Shown: piece after piece, positions 1-9,005 of the stretch
How the letters are laid out: each line of letters begins with the position of its first letter
How positions within the stretch are numbered: position 1 is the first letter of the stretch
Source: Cyclobacteriaceae bacterium
Lineage (GTDB): Bacteria; Bacteroidota; Bacteroidia; Cytophagales; Cyclobacteriaceae
Assembly (NCBI GenBank): GCA_019638235.1
Contig: JAHBUE010000001.1
Coordinates: forward strand, 792,492-856,491
Direction: 5' to 3'
DNA length: 64,000 bases
The notes under the pieces: generated by a model
Database searches by the model: none
The model's input: only the letters and a program-made list of their open reading frames with translations
What the model was told of the DNA's origin: nothing
Program-made: the position numbers and the translations under genes

Positions 1-918
1 AACAGCGGTGCCGAAGCTAATGAAACGGCCATTAAGCTGGCGCGTAAATGGGGCTATACCAAAAAAAGTATTGCCGATAACGAAGCCGTGATTGTGGTGG
101 TTAAGAAAAATTTTCATGGAAGAACAACAACGATTATTTCTGCTTCTACCGACCAGGCTGCCCGCAAAGGTTTCGGCCCGTTTATGCCGGGCTTTGAAAT
201 TGTAGATTACGATAATGTTCCGGCATTAGAGAAAGCATTGGCCAATCCGAACGTATGCGGTTTGTGGATTGAACCCATACAAGGCGAAGCCGGTGTTTAT
301 GTTCCGGCCGATGGATACCTGAAAACTGCTGAGAAATTATGTCGTCAGTATAATGTGTTATTGATGATGGATGAAATTCAGACCGGCATTGCTCGTACAG
401 GCAAAATGTTAGCCAGCGACCATGAAGATGTTCGCCCGGATATGTTGATTCTGGGCAAGGCATTGAGCGGTGGTGTGTTGCCTGTTTCGGTTGTGTTGGC
501 TGATGATGAAATTATGCTGGTGATTAAACCGGGTGAGCATGGTTCAACCTTTGGCGGTAACCCGCTGGCAGCGGTGGTGTGCATGGAGGCGTTGCAGGTG
601 GTGAAAGATGAAAAGTTGGCAGAGCGTGCAGATTACCTTGGTAAGATTTTCCGCGAGCGCATGAATGCACTGATTAAGAAGTCGGAGTTGATAACGCTAG
701 TGCGTGGCAAAGGATTGTTGAATGCCATCGCTATCAATGATTCGCCAGAGAGTGACACCGCGTGGAATATTTGCGTTTCCTTTTCAAAGCAAGGGTTGTT
801 GGCCAAGCCTACGCACGGCAACATCATCAGGTTGGCGCCACCATTGGTAATAACGGAAGAACAACTGCATGAGTGTTGTGATGTTATTGAGAAGGTGATT
901 CTGGGTTTTGAAAAATGA
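1..918 (+). CDS. rocD: Ornithine aminotransferase (5' end cut by window)
   Basis: The frame is open from base 1, so the start lies outside the window. The product is a class III PLP-dependent aminotransferase that converts ornithine plus 2-oxoglutarate to glutamate semialdehyde plus glutamate. Seen directly: an N-terminal NSGAEANE motif that contacts cofactor and substrate, the DEIQTGIARTG segment, the PLP lysine in LGKALSGG (lysine codon at 457), and GEHGSTFGGNPL. The order and spacing match ornithine aminotransferases rather than acetylornithine or GABA transaminases, though that sub-assignment rests on recognition alone. The stop codon overlaps the ATG of a tiny membrane ORF (ATGA). Confidence 0.87.
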   Translation, partial: NSGAEANETAIKLARKWGYTKKSIADNEAVIVVVKKNFHGRTTTIISASTDQAARKGFGPFMPGFEIVDYDNVPALEKALANPNVCGLWIEPIQGEAGVYVPADGYLKTAEKLCRQYNVLLMMDEIQTGIARTGKMLASDHEDVRPDMLILGKALSGGVLPVSVVLADDEIMLVIKPGEHGSTFGGNPLAAVVCMEALQVVKDEKLAERADYLGKIFRERMNALIKKSELITLVRGKGLLNAIAINDSPESDTAWNICVSFSKQGLLAKPTHGNIIRLAPPLVITEEQLHECCDVIEKVILGFEK

Positions 919-1082
919 TTTTAAACAAAATATTCCGGTTTTTGTATATTCTGCTTAGTTGCTGGTATGCATTTCTTGTGGTTTATATATACGGCCTTTT
1001 TGATAAGCAAGGTTTTTTATACCGCTCTAACTTCATTTTACCAGGCTTTCTTTTTTTAGAGTTTCGTGTTGTATTGAATTAG
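915..1082 (+). CDS. Possible 55-residue membrane protein
   Basis: An ATG at 915 overlaps the rocD stop codon (ATGA), which is the usual layout for translational coupling. The 55-codon frame is strongly hydrophobic: about 25 residues of Leu, Ile, Tyr, Trp and Val after a short basic start, then a second apolar stretch. It predicts one or two membrane segments. I recognise no family. It could be a chance frame in an AT-rich gap, since the base composition alone favours hydrophobic codons. The rest of the gap to 1172 shows nothing else. Confidence 0.3.
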   Translation: MILNKIFRFLYILLSCWYAFLVVYIYGLFDKQGFLYRSNFILPGFLFLEFRVVLN

Positions 1083-1172
1083 CGAGTGCTTTTTTCGACT
1101 TAATTAAGTAAGGCATAGAACTCAATATAGACGCTTGCGTTGGTCATAGTATATTTTTCTCAATAGAAACCC

Positions 1173-1742
1173 ATGTCATCCCATCATGTTGTAAAAGAAG
1201 ACCAAGAGCCTGCATTACTCATTGCTGATGCTTCAGCTACACCATTCCCTGTTGTGCAGGAGTTGCTGGAGTGGAGCCCTACCATTATTGTGTTGGAACA
1301 AGCCTTGCCCGATGTGCTGTTGTGGGGAATTAAAATTGATGTGGTTATCTGCCGGCAGAATAACGTTGACCGGCATGTTACTACACTCAATGACCAGGCA
1401 CCGGTTAAAGTTTTATCTCATCCTGATAATGAAAACCCGTTACCGACAGCTTGCTACTTTTTGATTGCTGCGAAATACTGTGCTGTTAATGTGCTTGGTG
1501 CCGGTTTTGAAATGTTGGAGCCATTTGCAGCTCACCTCGATGTAGTTACTTTTTGCGAACATAAACGATGGCTTTATGTTCGCAATGGAAAATTTGAGAA
1601 GTGGATAACTCGCGGAGCAAAAATTTTATTTCCGCCAACCGTTATTTCGGTTGATGGGCTTGATGCGAATGGTGTTGCAGCCAATGACGGCACAATAAGA
1701 ATTGTTTCGGATTCAGCATTTTGGGTAGGCGAGGAAATCTGA
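1173..1742 (+). CDS. Thiamine pyrophosphokinase-like protein, active site apparently lost
   Basis: The 189-residue product starts MSSHHVVKEDQEPALLIA, which resembles the start of Bacteroidota thiamine pyrophosphokinases as I remember them; LLEWSP and GIKIDVVI then follow in the expected positions. Those enzymes transfer pyrophosphate from ATP to thiamine through an acidic GDFD motif and an RxDH motif. Here the first position reads VVICRQNN and no RxDH is visible; the C-terminal half is also short. The protein is therefore probably a non-catalytic paralogue or one with a changed activity. Homology is inferred from memory of the family, not from a search. It converges with prmC, with only 3 bases between the stops. 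Confidence 0.5.
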   Translation: MSSHHVVKEDQEPALLIADASATPFPVVQELLEWSPTIIVLEQALPDVLLWGIKIDVVICRQNNVDRHVTTLNDQAPVKVLSHPDNENPLPTACYFLIAAKYCAVNVLGAGFEMLEPFAAHLDVVTFCEHKRWLYVRNGKFEKWITRGAKILFPPTVISVDGLDANGVAANDGTIRIVSDSAFWVGEEI

Positions 1743-1745
1743 TGC

Positions 1746-2603
1746 TTATGCACCGTTAAAGGTTGCGCATACAAAACGCTCCTGGCCATTTATGTCTTTA
1801 CTGATTGAAACACCCGAATAACCTTCCGATTCAAAAACGGAAACGATTTGTGCACCATACAGCGCATTGATTTCTACAACAATTTTACCACCGGACTTCA
1901 GCGCTCGTTTACCACGTAAGGCAATGGCTTTGTAAAAAATAAGCGGGTCGTTATCGGGAACGAACAAGGCTAAATGTGGTTCATGCGCCAATACGTGTTG
2001 TTGCATCTGTTCCTTTTCATGTTGTGCAACATAAGGCGGATTGCTGACGATAATGTCAAGCTCTGATACGAGTATATCTTCATTCAGAATATCGTGCTTG
2101 AACAAGTTTACCCGCGCCTCATGCCGGTTGGCGTTTTTTTGAGCAATAGTCAGCGCATCTTCACTGGCATCACTTGCATATACTTCGGCCTGTGGGAACA
2201 GCAACCTTAACGAAACGGCAATGCACCCGCTTCCGGTGCCAATATCCAGAATTTTAAAAGTATCTCCCGAACCAGCAATGTGCGAAGAAGCAAGGTGCAC
2301 CAACTCTTCGGTTTCGGGGCGCGGAATTAAAACAGCCGGAGTAACAATAAATCGTTTGCCGAGAAACTCCTCTTCAGCCAAAATGTATTGTACCGGTTCG
2401 TGGTTATTCAACCGATTGGCAATGTTGTCTAAGGCAGCGAGTATTTCATCCGGAACAGGTATGTCTTTTTCCATAAGTACATCGGTTGCCGATAGGCCGA
2501 GTTTGTGCTCCATAACCCGGAAACCAAGCTGTTGGATTTCTTCGGCTGATTCATCCAGCGTAAGCTTTTGTATAAAACCGGTATAAAGTTTTTTTGCATT
2601 CAT
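1746..2603 (-). CDS. prmC: Release factor glutamine methyltransferase
   Basis: PrmC (HemK) methylates the glutamine of the GGQ loop in peptide chain release factors, using S-adenosylmethionine. The 285-residue protein has an N-terminal helical domain, a PRPETE motif at residues 94-99, the SAM-binding LDIGTGSGC at about 119-127, and the diagnostic NPPY at 188-191 that holds the substrate glutamine. Length is normal for the family. It begins with ATG and is transcribed away from ribD, with 65 bases between the two starts. Confidence 0.95.
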   Translation of the reverse strand: MNAKKLYTGFIQKLTLDESAEEIQQLGFRVMEHKLGLSATDVLMEKDIPVPDEILAALDNIANRLNNHEPVQYILAEEEFLGKRFIVTPAVLIPRPETEELVHLASSHIAGSGDTFKILDIGTGSGCIAVSLRLLFPQAEVYASDASEDALTIAQKNANRHEARVNLFKHDILNEDILVSELDIIVSNPPYVAQHEKEQMQQHVLAHEPHLALFVPDNDPLIFYKAIALRGKRALKSGGKIVVEINALYGAQIVSVFESEGYSGVSISKDINGQERFVCATFNGA

Positions 2604-2668
2604 GTTCTTTGACCAAATTTTTCTTCGCGAAAACTGTTGTAAGTTTATACCCGCTTGTAAAAGTAATA

Positions 2669-3727
2669 ATGAAGAAATACGATTACCACCCGGATGAGCT
2701 TTTTATGCAGCGTTGCCTCGAATTGGCAGCGCTGGGTCGTGGGGCTGTAAGCCCTAACCCGATGGTAGGGTGCGTAATCGTACACGATGGAAGAATTATC
2801 GGAGAAGGCTGGCATAAAAAATTTGGTGAGGCCCATGCTGAAGTACATGCAGTTGCAGCGATTGAAGATAAAGAATTATTAAAGGAGAGCACGGTGTATG
2901 TAAACCTTGAGCCTTGCTCGCATGTTGGAAAAACACCACCCTGTGTTGATTTGCTTATGCGGCACCAGGTAAAAAAAGTAGTAATTGCAAACGTAGATAC
3001 ACATCCAAAGGTATCGGGCGAAGGCATTAAAAAATTGCGCGAAGCCGGCATAACGGTAATTACCGGCATTCTCGACAAACAAGGCCGTGAGTTGAATAAA
3101 CGCTTTTTCACGGAAATAGAAAAAAAGCGACCATACATTATGTTGAAGTGGGCGCAAACTGCAGATGGTTTTATTGCGCAGGCAAATTACAATTCGAAGT
3201 GGATTAGTAACGAACACTCACGTCAGTTGGTACACAAGTGGCGCAGCGAAGAAGACGCTATTCTTGTCGGAACAAAAACTGTTTTTCACGATAACCCTCA
3301 GTTGAATGTACGCGATTGGTCGGGCAGAAATCCTGTTCGTATTGTAATCGACAGGTTTTTAAAACTTGATGAGAAACTGAACGTGTTCGACAGAACGCAG
3401 CAAACAATTGTTTATAATGTATTGAAACATGAAGAACACGATAACCTTGTGCTGGCGCGATTAGATGAACAGGAGTTTCTTCCTCAACTATTGCAGGACT
3501 TGCTTGCACGCAAAATTCAATCTGTGCTGGTAGAAGGCGGAGCGCAAACATTGAAATTCTTTATTGATGCGGGGTTGTGGGATGAGGCAAGGATTTTTAG
3601 TTCAAAACGTTTGTTCAAAAAAGGTATTGCCACCCCAGTGTTCACCGGAAAGCTATGCAATAAGGAAACCGTAATGGACGATACGTTGTTTATTTATCAG
3701 TCCTTACATACAGAAAATAAAACTTAA
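2669..3727 (+). CDS. ribD: Bifunctional riboflavin deaminase/reductase
   Basis: RibD performs the second and third steps of riboflavin synthesis: deamination of the pyrimidine ring, then NADPH-dependent reduction of the ribosyl side chain. I chose the ATG at 2669 because the protein then starts MKKYDYHPDELFMQRCLELA, as in the family; an upstream in-frame start at 2594 would overlap the prmC start and add unlike sequence. The deaminase zinc site is visible as HAE (56-58) and PCSHVGKTPPC (82-92). The C-terminal reductase domain runs from about residue 150 and ends normally at 352 residues. No other riboflavin gene is adjacent. Confidence 0.94.
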   Translation: MKKYDYHPDELFMQRCLELAALGRGAVSPNPMVGCVIVHDGRIIGEGWHKKFGEAHAEVHAVAAIEDKELLKESTVYVNLEPCSHVGKTPPCVDLLMRHQVKKVVIANVDTHPKVSGEGIKKLREAGITVITGILDKQGRELNKRFFTEIEKKRPYIMLKWAQTADGFIAQANYNSKWISNEHSRQLVHKWRSEEDAILVGTKTVFHDNPQLNVRDWSGRNPVRIVIDRFLKLDEKLNVFDRTQQTIVYNVLKHEEHDNLVLARLDEQEFLPQLLQDLLARKIQSVLVEGGAQTLKFFIDAGLWDEARIFSSKRLFKKGIATPVFTGKLCNKETVMDDTLFIYQSLHTENKT

Positions 3728-3766
3728 CACTGATTCTGAATTCTACATACTAAATTCTTAGTAATT

Positions 3767-4252
3767 ATGGCCGAAGAACTCATCCTCTCTGCATCCGCCA
3801 ATAAAGAAGAACGTTACAAGGCGCTCATCCCGCAACTTGAATCACTTGTTGCCGGTGAGCCTGACCTTATCGCCAACCTTGCGAATATTGCTGCTGCCTT
3901 AAAGCAAACTATGAATTTCTTTTGGGTTGGATTTTACTTGGTAAAAAATAACCAGTTGGTACTTGGTCCTTTCCAGGGGCCGGTTGCCTGCACGCGCATT
4001 GCGTTTGGTAAAGGTGTGTGCGGAACTTCGTGGAAAGAAAAAAGAACCATCATCGTGCCTAATGTGGATGAGTTTCCCGGCCACATTGCTTGCAACTCAG
4101 CGTCAAAATCTGAAATTGTATTGCCGGTCATAAAAAATAATGAAGTATTTCTGGTGCTGGATGTGGACAGCGATAAGCTGAATGATTTTGATACAGTTGA
4201 TGAACGGGAGCTGGACAAAATCATAAAGATGATTGAAGGAATGATTGTGTAA
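3767..4252 (+). CDS. msrC: Free methionine-(R)-sulfoxide reductase (GAF domain)
   Basis: This is a single GAF domain of 161 residues. fRMsr enzymes reduce free methionine-R-sulfoxide, an oxidative-damage product, using a set of conserved cysteines. Those are present: Cys75 in GPVACTRI, Cys85 in GKGVCGTSW, and Cys109 in GHIACNSASKSEIVLP. Length and motif order match the family closely. It follows ribD by 39 bases on the same strand and may share its transcript. Confidence 0.92.
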   Translation: MAEELILSASANKEERYKALIPQLESLVAGEPDLIANLANIAAALKQTMNFFWVGFYLVKNNQLVLGPFQGPVACTRIAFGKGVCGTSWKEKRTIIVPNVDEFPGHIACNSASKSEIVLPVIKNNEVFLVLDVDSDKLNDFDTVDERELDKIIKMIEGMIV

Positions 4253-4324
4253 AGTTACTTTCAGCCAACAATCTATTTTAGTATCTTGGAAGACCGGTAA
4301 GTATAACACTTAAAAAAACCATCC

Positions 4325-5464
4325 ATGACAACACGCAGACAATGGCTTAAATCCGCACTGGCAGCCGGTGCAGGGTTACCCATCAGCCTCACCCTGGCAA
4401 ACGACCTTATGGCCGCACCCGTTAGTGAGGCCGAACGCCTGCATGGCATTGGGCCGTTCATCAACGGAAAAATGGTTCGGTTACATTCTAACGAAAATCC
4501 GTATGGCCCTTCCGCGAAAGCGCGAAAAGCAATTGCGGAAGTAGTTGCGGATGGAAACCGTTACGCCCACGAAGTAGCCCGTGAGCTTCGCTACACCATT
4601 GCCGAAAAAGAGGGCGTTTCTCCGGAACACGTTTTAATGGGGTGCGGATCATCCGAGTTGTTGTGCCTTGCTGGCATGACCACAGGGCTGGAAGGAGGCG
4701 CGATACTCTCGGCTTTCCCTACATTTTCTTTACTGATGACCTATGCCGAAAAATTTGATGCCCGCTGGGATAAAGTGGATTTGGATGCTAACATGACACA
4801 CAACCTTGAAGCGATGGCATCCGCAGTGAAACAGGATACAAAGATGGTTTTTGTAGTGAACCCCAATAACCCGACCGGTACGGTACTCGATACAGATGCA
4901 CTGAAATCTTTTTGTGTGGAGATGGCCAAACGCGCAACAGTATTTGTTGACGAAGCCTATATTGAATTCCTTGAACAACCAGAAAAGAAATCAATGGTTC
5001 AGTTGGTGAAGCAGGGACACAACGTAATTGTATCCAGAACATTTTCAAAAGTATATGGCCTTGCCGGGATGCGCGTGGGGTATTTGATTGGCCCACCGGA
5101 TGTGCTGAAGAAGATGGGAGAAAAACAGTTTTGGGGAAATAACAACCAGGCAGGGCTTGCTGCTGCCAATGCCAGTTTAACCGATCATGATTTTGTTGCA
5201 TTTACCCGCAAAAAGAACGCAGAGGCGCTCAATTATTTCTCCAACTATCTCAAGAGTAAAAAACTGCCTCATGCAAAATCATACGCCAACGTTGTATTCT
5301 TCCCTGCACCGATAGACGGAAAGACCATTTTAGAACAAACCGAAAAGCGCGGCTACCTAATCAGGGTGTGGGATTATGCCGACAAGGAATGGTGCCGCGT
5401 AAGCATTGGAACATTGGACGAGATGAAAGGTTTTGTGAAAGCGTTTGATGAGGTGGTGTCGTGA
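4325..5464 (+). CDS. Tat-exported histidinol-phosphate aminotransferase-like enzyme
   Basis: A class I/II PLP aminotransferase of 379 residues, HisC-like. Visible landmarks are HSNENPYGPS near residue 54, NPNNPTG at 179-185, DEAY at 209-212, and the PLP lysine K242 in SRTFSKVYGLAGMRVGY. The first 31 residues look like a twin-arginine signal: TTRRQWLKSALAAG followed by an apolar stretch and an Ala-rich cleavage region. Export of a HisC-like enzyme argues against a role in cytoplasmic histidine synthesis. Its real substrate cannot be told from the sequence. No his genes are nearby. Confidence 0.85.
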   Translation: MTTRRQWLKSALAAGAGLPISLTLANDLMAAPVSEAERLHGIGPFINGKMVRLHSNENPYGPSAKARKAIAEVVADGNRYAHEVARELRYTIAEKEGVSPEHVLMGCGSSELLCLAGMTTGLEGGAILSAFPTFSLLMTYAEKFDARWDKVDLDANMTHNLEAMASAVKQDTKMVFVVNPNNPTGTVLDTDALKSFCVEMAKRATVFVDEAYIEFLEQPEKKSMVQLVKQGHNVIVSRTFSKVYGLAGMRVGYLIGPPDVLKKMGEKQFWGNNNQAGLAAANASLTDHDFVAFTRKKNAEALNYFSNYLKSKKLPHAKSYANVVFFPAPIDGKTILEQTEKRGYLIRVWDYADKEWCRVSIGTLDEMKGFVKAFDEVVS

Positions 5465-5499
5465 CAACGAATGAATAGTATTTATCAGCCTTAACCTTT

Positions 5500-6609
5500 T
5501 CAAGCAATAGTCATAACAACAGGTGGTTTCCCCAACTCTTTCAATAATCGGGTATGCCCGGCTAAGGCGCTGATAAACGTAGGCTCGCTCTTATAGGGCA
5601 ATCCAAATTCAAGTGCGGTTTCGCGAACTATGGAAGAAATTTTCCGGTAATGCACATGGCAGATATTAGGAAACAGGTGATGTTCAACCTGGTAGTTCAG
5701 TCCGCCAACATACCACGAAAGAACCCTGTTGTTATGCGCAAAGTTGGTAGTAGTGTGTAACTGGTGAATGGCCCATGTGTTTTCCAGAACGCCATCGTTA
5801 TCGGGTTCAGGATATTCGGTTCCGTCAATTACGTGTGCCGGTTGAAAGATAATCGCTAAAATAAACCCGGCTATGTAGTGCATACCAACTATTCCAAGCA
5901 AAATCTGCCACCAGGCAAACGGAATCAACAGAACAGGGATTACAAAAATATAGGTTACATAAACAGCTTTTGAAACAATAAGGATCAGCCACTCGGTAAC
6001 AATATTTGCTTTTTGCTTTTTTACCAGGCCGTCTTTTTGATAACGGATTATCCGCACGAAATCCTTCACCAACACCCAAACAATGGTCATCAGGCCATAA
6101 AAAAACCACGCATACAAATATTGAAACCGGTGAAAGAATTTCCACTCGGAACTTGGGTGCATACGTAAAATACCACGCGGACTTATATCTTCATCGGCAT
6201 CGTGCACGTTGGTATAGGTATGGTGAAGCACATTATGTTGTACTTTCCAGTTGAAGGCATTTGCGCCCACCAGGTTTAGGGAATAGCCGATCAGGTTATT
6301 TACCCACGCTTTATTTGAATATGCCCCGTGGTTGGCATCGTGCATTACTGATAAGCCGATACCAGCAACCCCGAAACCCATAACAACCACTAAGGCCAGC
6401 ACTACCCAACTGTTTGCTGCTGTGCCGGAAATGATCAACGCATACGGCACAAAGTATAACGCAAACATAGCAATGGTTTTGATAACCATGTGCATGTTGG
6501 CTTGCCTGCTGATATGGTTGCTTTTGAAATAATCATTAACACGCTGATTCAGCGTAATAAAAAAATCCTGCTTAACACGTGGAAATTTAATTGAGGAAGC
6601 TCTGCTCAT
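5500..6609 (-). CDS. Membrane fatty acid desaturase
   Basis: A 369-residue membrane di-iron desaturase. All three histidine boxes are present: HDANH at 90-94, HNVLHH at 125-130 and QVEHH at 307-311. Four or more hydrophobic segments lie around them. The QVEHH form of the third box, with Gln replacing His, is typical of front-end (delta-5/delta-6 type) acyl desaturases, but there is no fused cytochrome b5 domain, so electrons must come from a separate ferredoxin or reductase. Substrate is unknown. It is convergent with the HisC-like gene, 35 bases apart. Confidence 0.9.
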   Translation of the reverse strand: MSRASSIKFPRVKQDFFITLNQRVNDYFKSNHISRQANMHMVIKTIAMFALYFVPYALIISGTAANSWVVLALVVVMGFGVAGIGLSVMHDANHGAYSNKAWVNNLIGYSLNLVGANAFNWKVQHNVLHHTYTNVHDADEDISPRGILRMHPSSEWKFFHRFQYLYAWFFYGLMTIVWVLVKDFVRIIRYQKDGLVKKQKANIVTEWLILIVSKAVYVTYIFVIPVLLIPFAWWQILLGIVGMHYIAGFILAIIFQPAHVIDGTEYPEPDNDGVLENTWAIHQLHTTTNFAHNNRVLSWYVGGLNYQVEHHLFPNICHVHYRKISSIVRETALEFGLPYKSEPTFISALAGHTRLLKELGKPPVVMTIA

Positions 6610-6722
6610 GTTTTAAACGAAAATGGTACCTGATAATTTTTTAAAGGTAAGAAAATGACAGCACATTAACGCCTGTTCGCCCTTGGATTATTCAAAAAAC
6701 GGCCTAATTGGAGTATAAATGA

Positions 6723-6837
6723 GGCATCTCTAAAAATTCCTTGTATCCTTCTCCAAAAGAAGAAGGGTAAGCCTGCCTGCCGTACCGTTCGGGCAGGCAG
6801 GAGATGAGGTATTAAAGACAAAATTTTTAGAGATGCC
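6723..6837. repeat. Nested palindromic intergenic element
   Basis: A perfect 16-base inverted repeat (6723-6738, ggcatctctaaaaatt, and 6822-6837) encloses two smaller hairpins: ccttct/agaagg near 6747-6768 and a perfect 10-base stem cctgcctgcc/ggcaggcagg at 6772-6781 and 6792-6801. The layout resembles a miniature palindromic repeat or non-autonomous element. The 66-codon reverse frame that crosses it is not a credible gene. The rest of the 243-base gap 6610-6852 shows nothing else. Confidence 0.65.
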
Positions 6838-6852
6838 CCAGAACTATCCAGA

Positions 6853-7509
6853 TTAAAATTCGGCAATAATCGTTTTGCCGCCTGTGGTTTTTTCGTTCAG
6901 GTTTACGGTTATGCGGGCATCAAGTGGAAGAAAAATGTCAACCCGCGAACCGAATTTGATGAAACCAAACTCATCGCCTTGCTCAAGTTTTTGCCCTTCG
7001 GCAACATAGCATTTAATCCTGCGGGCCAATGCGCCTGCAATCTGGCGGAAAAGAATTTCAACGCCATTGTCCATTTTAGCTACTACGGTAGTGCGCTCAT
7101 TTTCCGTGCTTGATTTCGGGTGCCACGCTACTAAATATTTTCCCGGATGGTAGCGGTAGTAACTTACCGTGCCACCAACAGGCATCCGGTTCACATGCAC
7201 ATTAATAGGCGACATGAAAATAGAAACCTGTTTGCATTTGCGTTTTAAATATTCTGTTTCTTCAGCCTCTTCAATAACAACAACCTTTCCATCAGCCGGG
7301 GCAATAACCTGTTTTGAGTTTTTCTGAACTGTAAAAATGGGGTTTCTGAAAAACTGGAGTATAATAAGGTAAAAGACTACGCCCACACCTATTACGATGT
7401 TGCGGATAACCGGTTGCCCGGGAAAAAAATAATCGAATCCCCAGATGATACCTACGAGAATAATCAACAGAACAAACAGTAATGTGCGGCCTTCTTTATG
7501 GATAGTCAT
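6853..7509 (-). CDS. psd: Phosphatidylserine decarboxylase, short type
   Basis: Psd makes phosphatidylethanolamine from phosphatidylserine. The protein has two N-terminal membrane segments (about residues 10-60), then the decarboxylase domain with SPINVHVNRMP and a C-terminal FGSRVDIFLP. The Gly-Ser bond in that motif is the self-cleavage site that creates the pyruvoyl cofactor. At 218 residues it belongs to the short form found in many Bacteroidota. I chose the ATG at 7509; a start at 7545 would overlap the gdhA stop and translate a repetitive gaaatct-type tract. It follows gdhA by 32 bases. Confidence 0.92.
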   Translation of the reverse strand: MTIHKEGRTLLFVLLIILVGIIWGFDYFFPGQPVIRNIVIGVGVVFYLIILQFFRNPIFTVQKNSKQVIAPADGKVVVIEEAEETEYLKRKCKQVSIFMSPINVHVNRMPVGGTVSYYRYHPGKYLVAWHPKSSTENERTTVVAKMDNGVEILFRQIAGALARRIKCYVAEGQKLEQGDEFGFIKFGSRVDIFLPLDARITVNLNEKTTGGKTIIAEF

Positions 7510-7541
7510 CAAATCAGAAATTTGAAATCGGAAATCTAATA

Positions 7542-8816
7542 TCAATACCCTCCTCGATACTTGTACGTTTTGGCAACCTTATCAATCGCTACCATGTAGG
7601 CGGCAATCCGCATGGGCACCTTGTAGTCGTTGGCAATTTTGTACACGCTGTTAAAGGCGTCTTTCATAATCCTGTCCGACCTGCGGTTAACACGCTCAGC
7701 TTCCCACTTATAGCCCAACCGGTTTTGCACCCATTCAAAATACGAAACGGTTACGCCACCTGCATTTGCGAGAATATCGGGCACTACCATAATTCCTTTT
7801 TCATTAATGATGTTGTCGGCCTTTGATGACGTTGGCCCGTTAGCGCCCTCTACAATCAGTTTGGCTTTTATGTTGGGCGCGTTGCTGGCTTTGATTACGT
7901 CTTCTGTTGCAGCAGGCACCAGCACATCTACCGGCAAGGTGAGCAGGTCGTCACCGTTAATTTTTTCGGCTCCGCCAAATCCTTCCAATGAGCCTTTGTT
8001 CGTATCGCGGTAAGCACCGGCCGCCTCAATGTCTATTCCCTTTTCATTGAAGTATGCACCGGAAATATCACTGATGGCCTGAACAATGAGTCCTCGTTCG
8101 GAGAGCAAACGAGCCGCCCATGAACCTACATTACCAAACCCCTGCACGGCACAGGTAGCTTTGTAAGGATTGATTTTCATTTTTTCCATTGCCGTAAGTG
8201 CAGAAATCATTACACCGCGCCCGGTAGCTTCGGTGCGCCCAAGTGAACCGCCAAGCACTAAGGGCTTGCCGGTAACAACAGCATTTACGGTCATGCCCTG
8301 TGTTTTAGAGTATTCGTCCATTAACCAGGCCATTTCGCGTGGACCGGTTCCCATATCAGGAGCGGGAATATCTCGGTCGGGTCCGAAAATATCAATCATG
8401 GCGCTGGTGTAGGCGCGGGTTAAACGCTCAATTTCGCCTGCGCTCATTTGGCGGGGGTTACAGGTAATACCACCTTTTGCGCCTCCGTATGGAATATCCA
8501 CTACGGCACATTTCCAGGTCATCCAGGCGGCTAAGGCTTTTACCTCGTCTAAGTTTACGTGCGGGTCGTACCGGATACCGCCTTTTGAGGGGCCGAGAAT
8601 GTTAGAGTGTACAACGCGGTAGCCCTCAAACACGCGTATGGTTCCGTCATCCATAGTTACGGGCAGCGAAACAATTACCTGGCGTGCAGGCGATTTTAGC
8701 ACGTTGTAGATTTCTTCTTCTAATCCGAGTATCTGCGAGGCCTTATGAAACCTCGTCATCATTGCTTCAAACGGATTTTCCTTGTCTTTTAAGGGAGCGG
8801 GTTCTATGTATGCCAT
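7542..8816 (-). CDS. gdhA: Glutamate dehydrogenase
   Basis: A Glu/Leu/Phe/Val dehydrogenase of 424 residues that interconverts glutamate and 2-oxoglutarate plus ammonia. Substrate-binding segments GPSKGGIR (75-82) and YGGAKGG (110-116, catalytic-site lysine 114) are intact. A Rossmann motif GFGNVGSWAA lies in the C-terminal half. Length fits hexameric glutamate dehydrogenases. NAD versus NADP preference cannot be read with confidence. A perfect -7 promoter element is upstream at 8905-8912. Confidence 0.93.
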   Translation of the reverse strand: MAYIEPAPLKDKENPFEAMMTRFHKASQILGLEEEIYNVLKSPARQVIVSLPVTMDDGTIRVFEGYRVVHSNILGPSKGGIRYDPHVNLDEVKALAAWMTWKCAVVDIPYGGAKGGITCNPRQMSAGEIERLTRAYTSAMIDIFGPDRDIPAPDMGTGPREMAWLMDEYSKTQGMTVNAVVTGKPLVLGGSLGRTEATGRGVMISALTAMEKMKINPYKATCAVQGFGNVGSWAARLLSERGLIVQAISDISGAYFNEKGIDIEAAGAYRDTNKGSLEGFGGAEKINGDDLLTLPVDVLVPAATEDVIKASNAPNIKAKLIVEGANGPTSSKADNIINEKGIMVVPDILANAGGVTVSYFEWVQNRLGYKWEAERVNRRSDRIMKDAFNSVYKIANDYKVPMRIAAYMVAIDKVAKTYKYRGGY

Positions 8817-8904
8817 AATTATTATAATGTAGCTGTAAAGGTAGTGTTTTTTAGATGTGGCCGAACTGATTCAAATCACTTAAAATAGGTAGTTAAATCG
8901 GTTG

Positions 8905-8912
8905 CAAAGATA
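8905..8912 (-). promoter_or_regulatory. Predicted gdhA promoter, -7 element
   Basis: The minus strand reads TATCTTTG, an exact match to the Bacteroidota -7 consensus TAnnTTTG, followed by C. Transcription would begin near 8898, leaving a leader of about 80 bases before the gdhA ATG. I find no clear -33 TTTG at the proper distance. Confidence 0.55.
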
Positions 8913-9005
8913 GATAAATTTAGATTTGGACGTATTTATCTGTTAAAGTTTCAGATTGTGTAAACGCCTGACTTTGAGTATTATCTGGAAGCAGATTTAT
9001 AGGTG

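Noticed and set aside
2683..3138. 151-codon reverse frame inside ribD
   Set aside because: Antisense shadow of the deaminase domain, rich in Ser, Cys and Pro without any recognisable motif.
6666..6866. 66-codon reverse frame between the desaturase and psd
   Set aside because: It runs straight through the nested palindrome and overlaps the psd end; its composition follows the repeat, not a protein.
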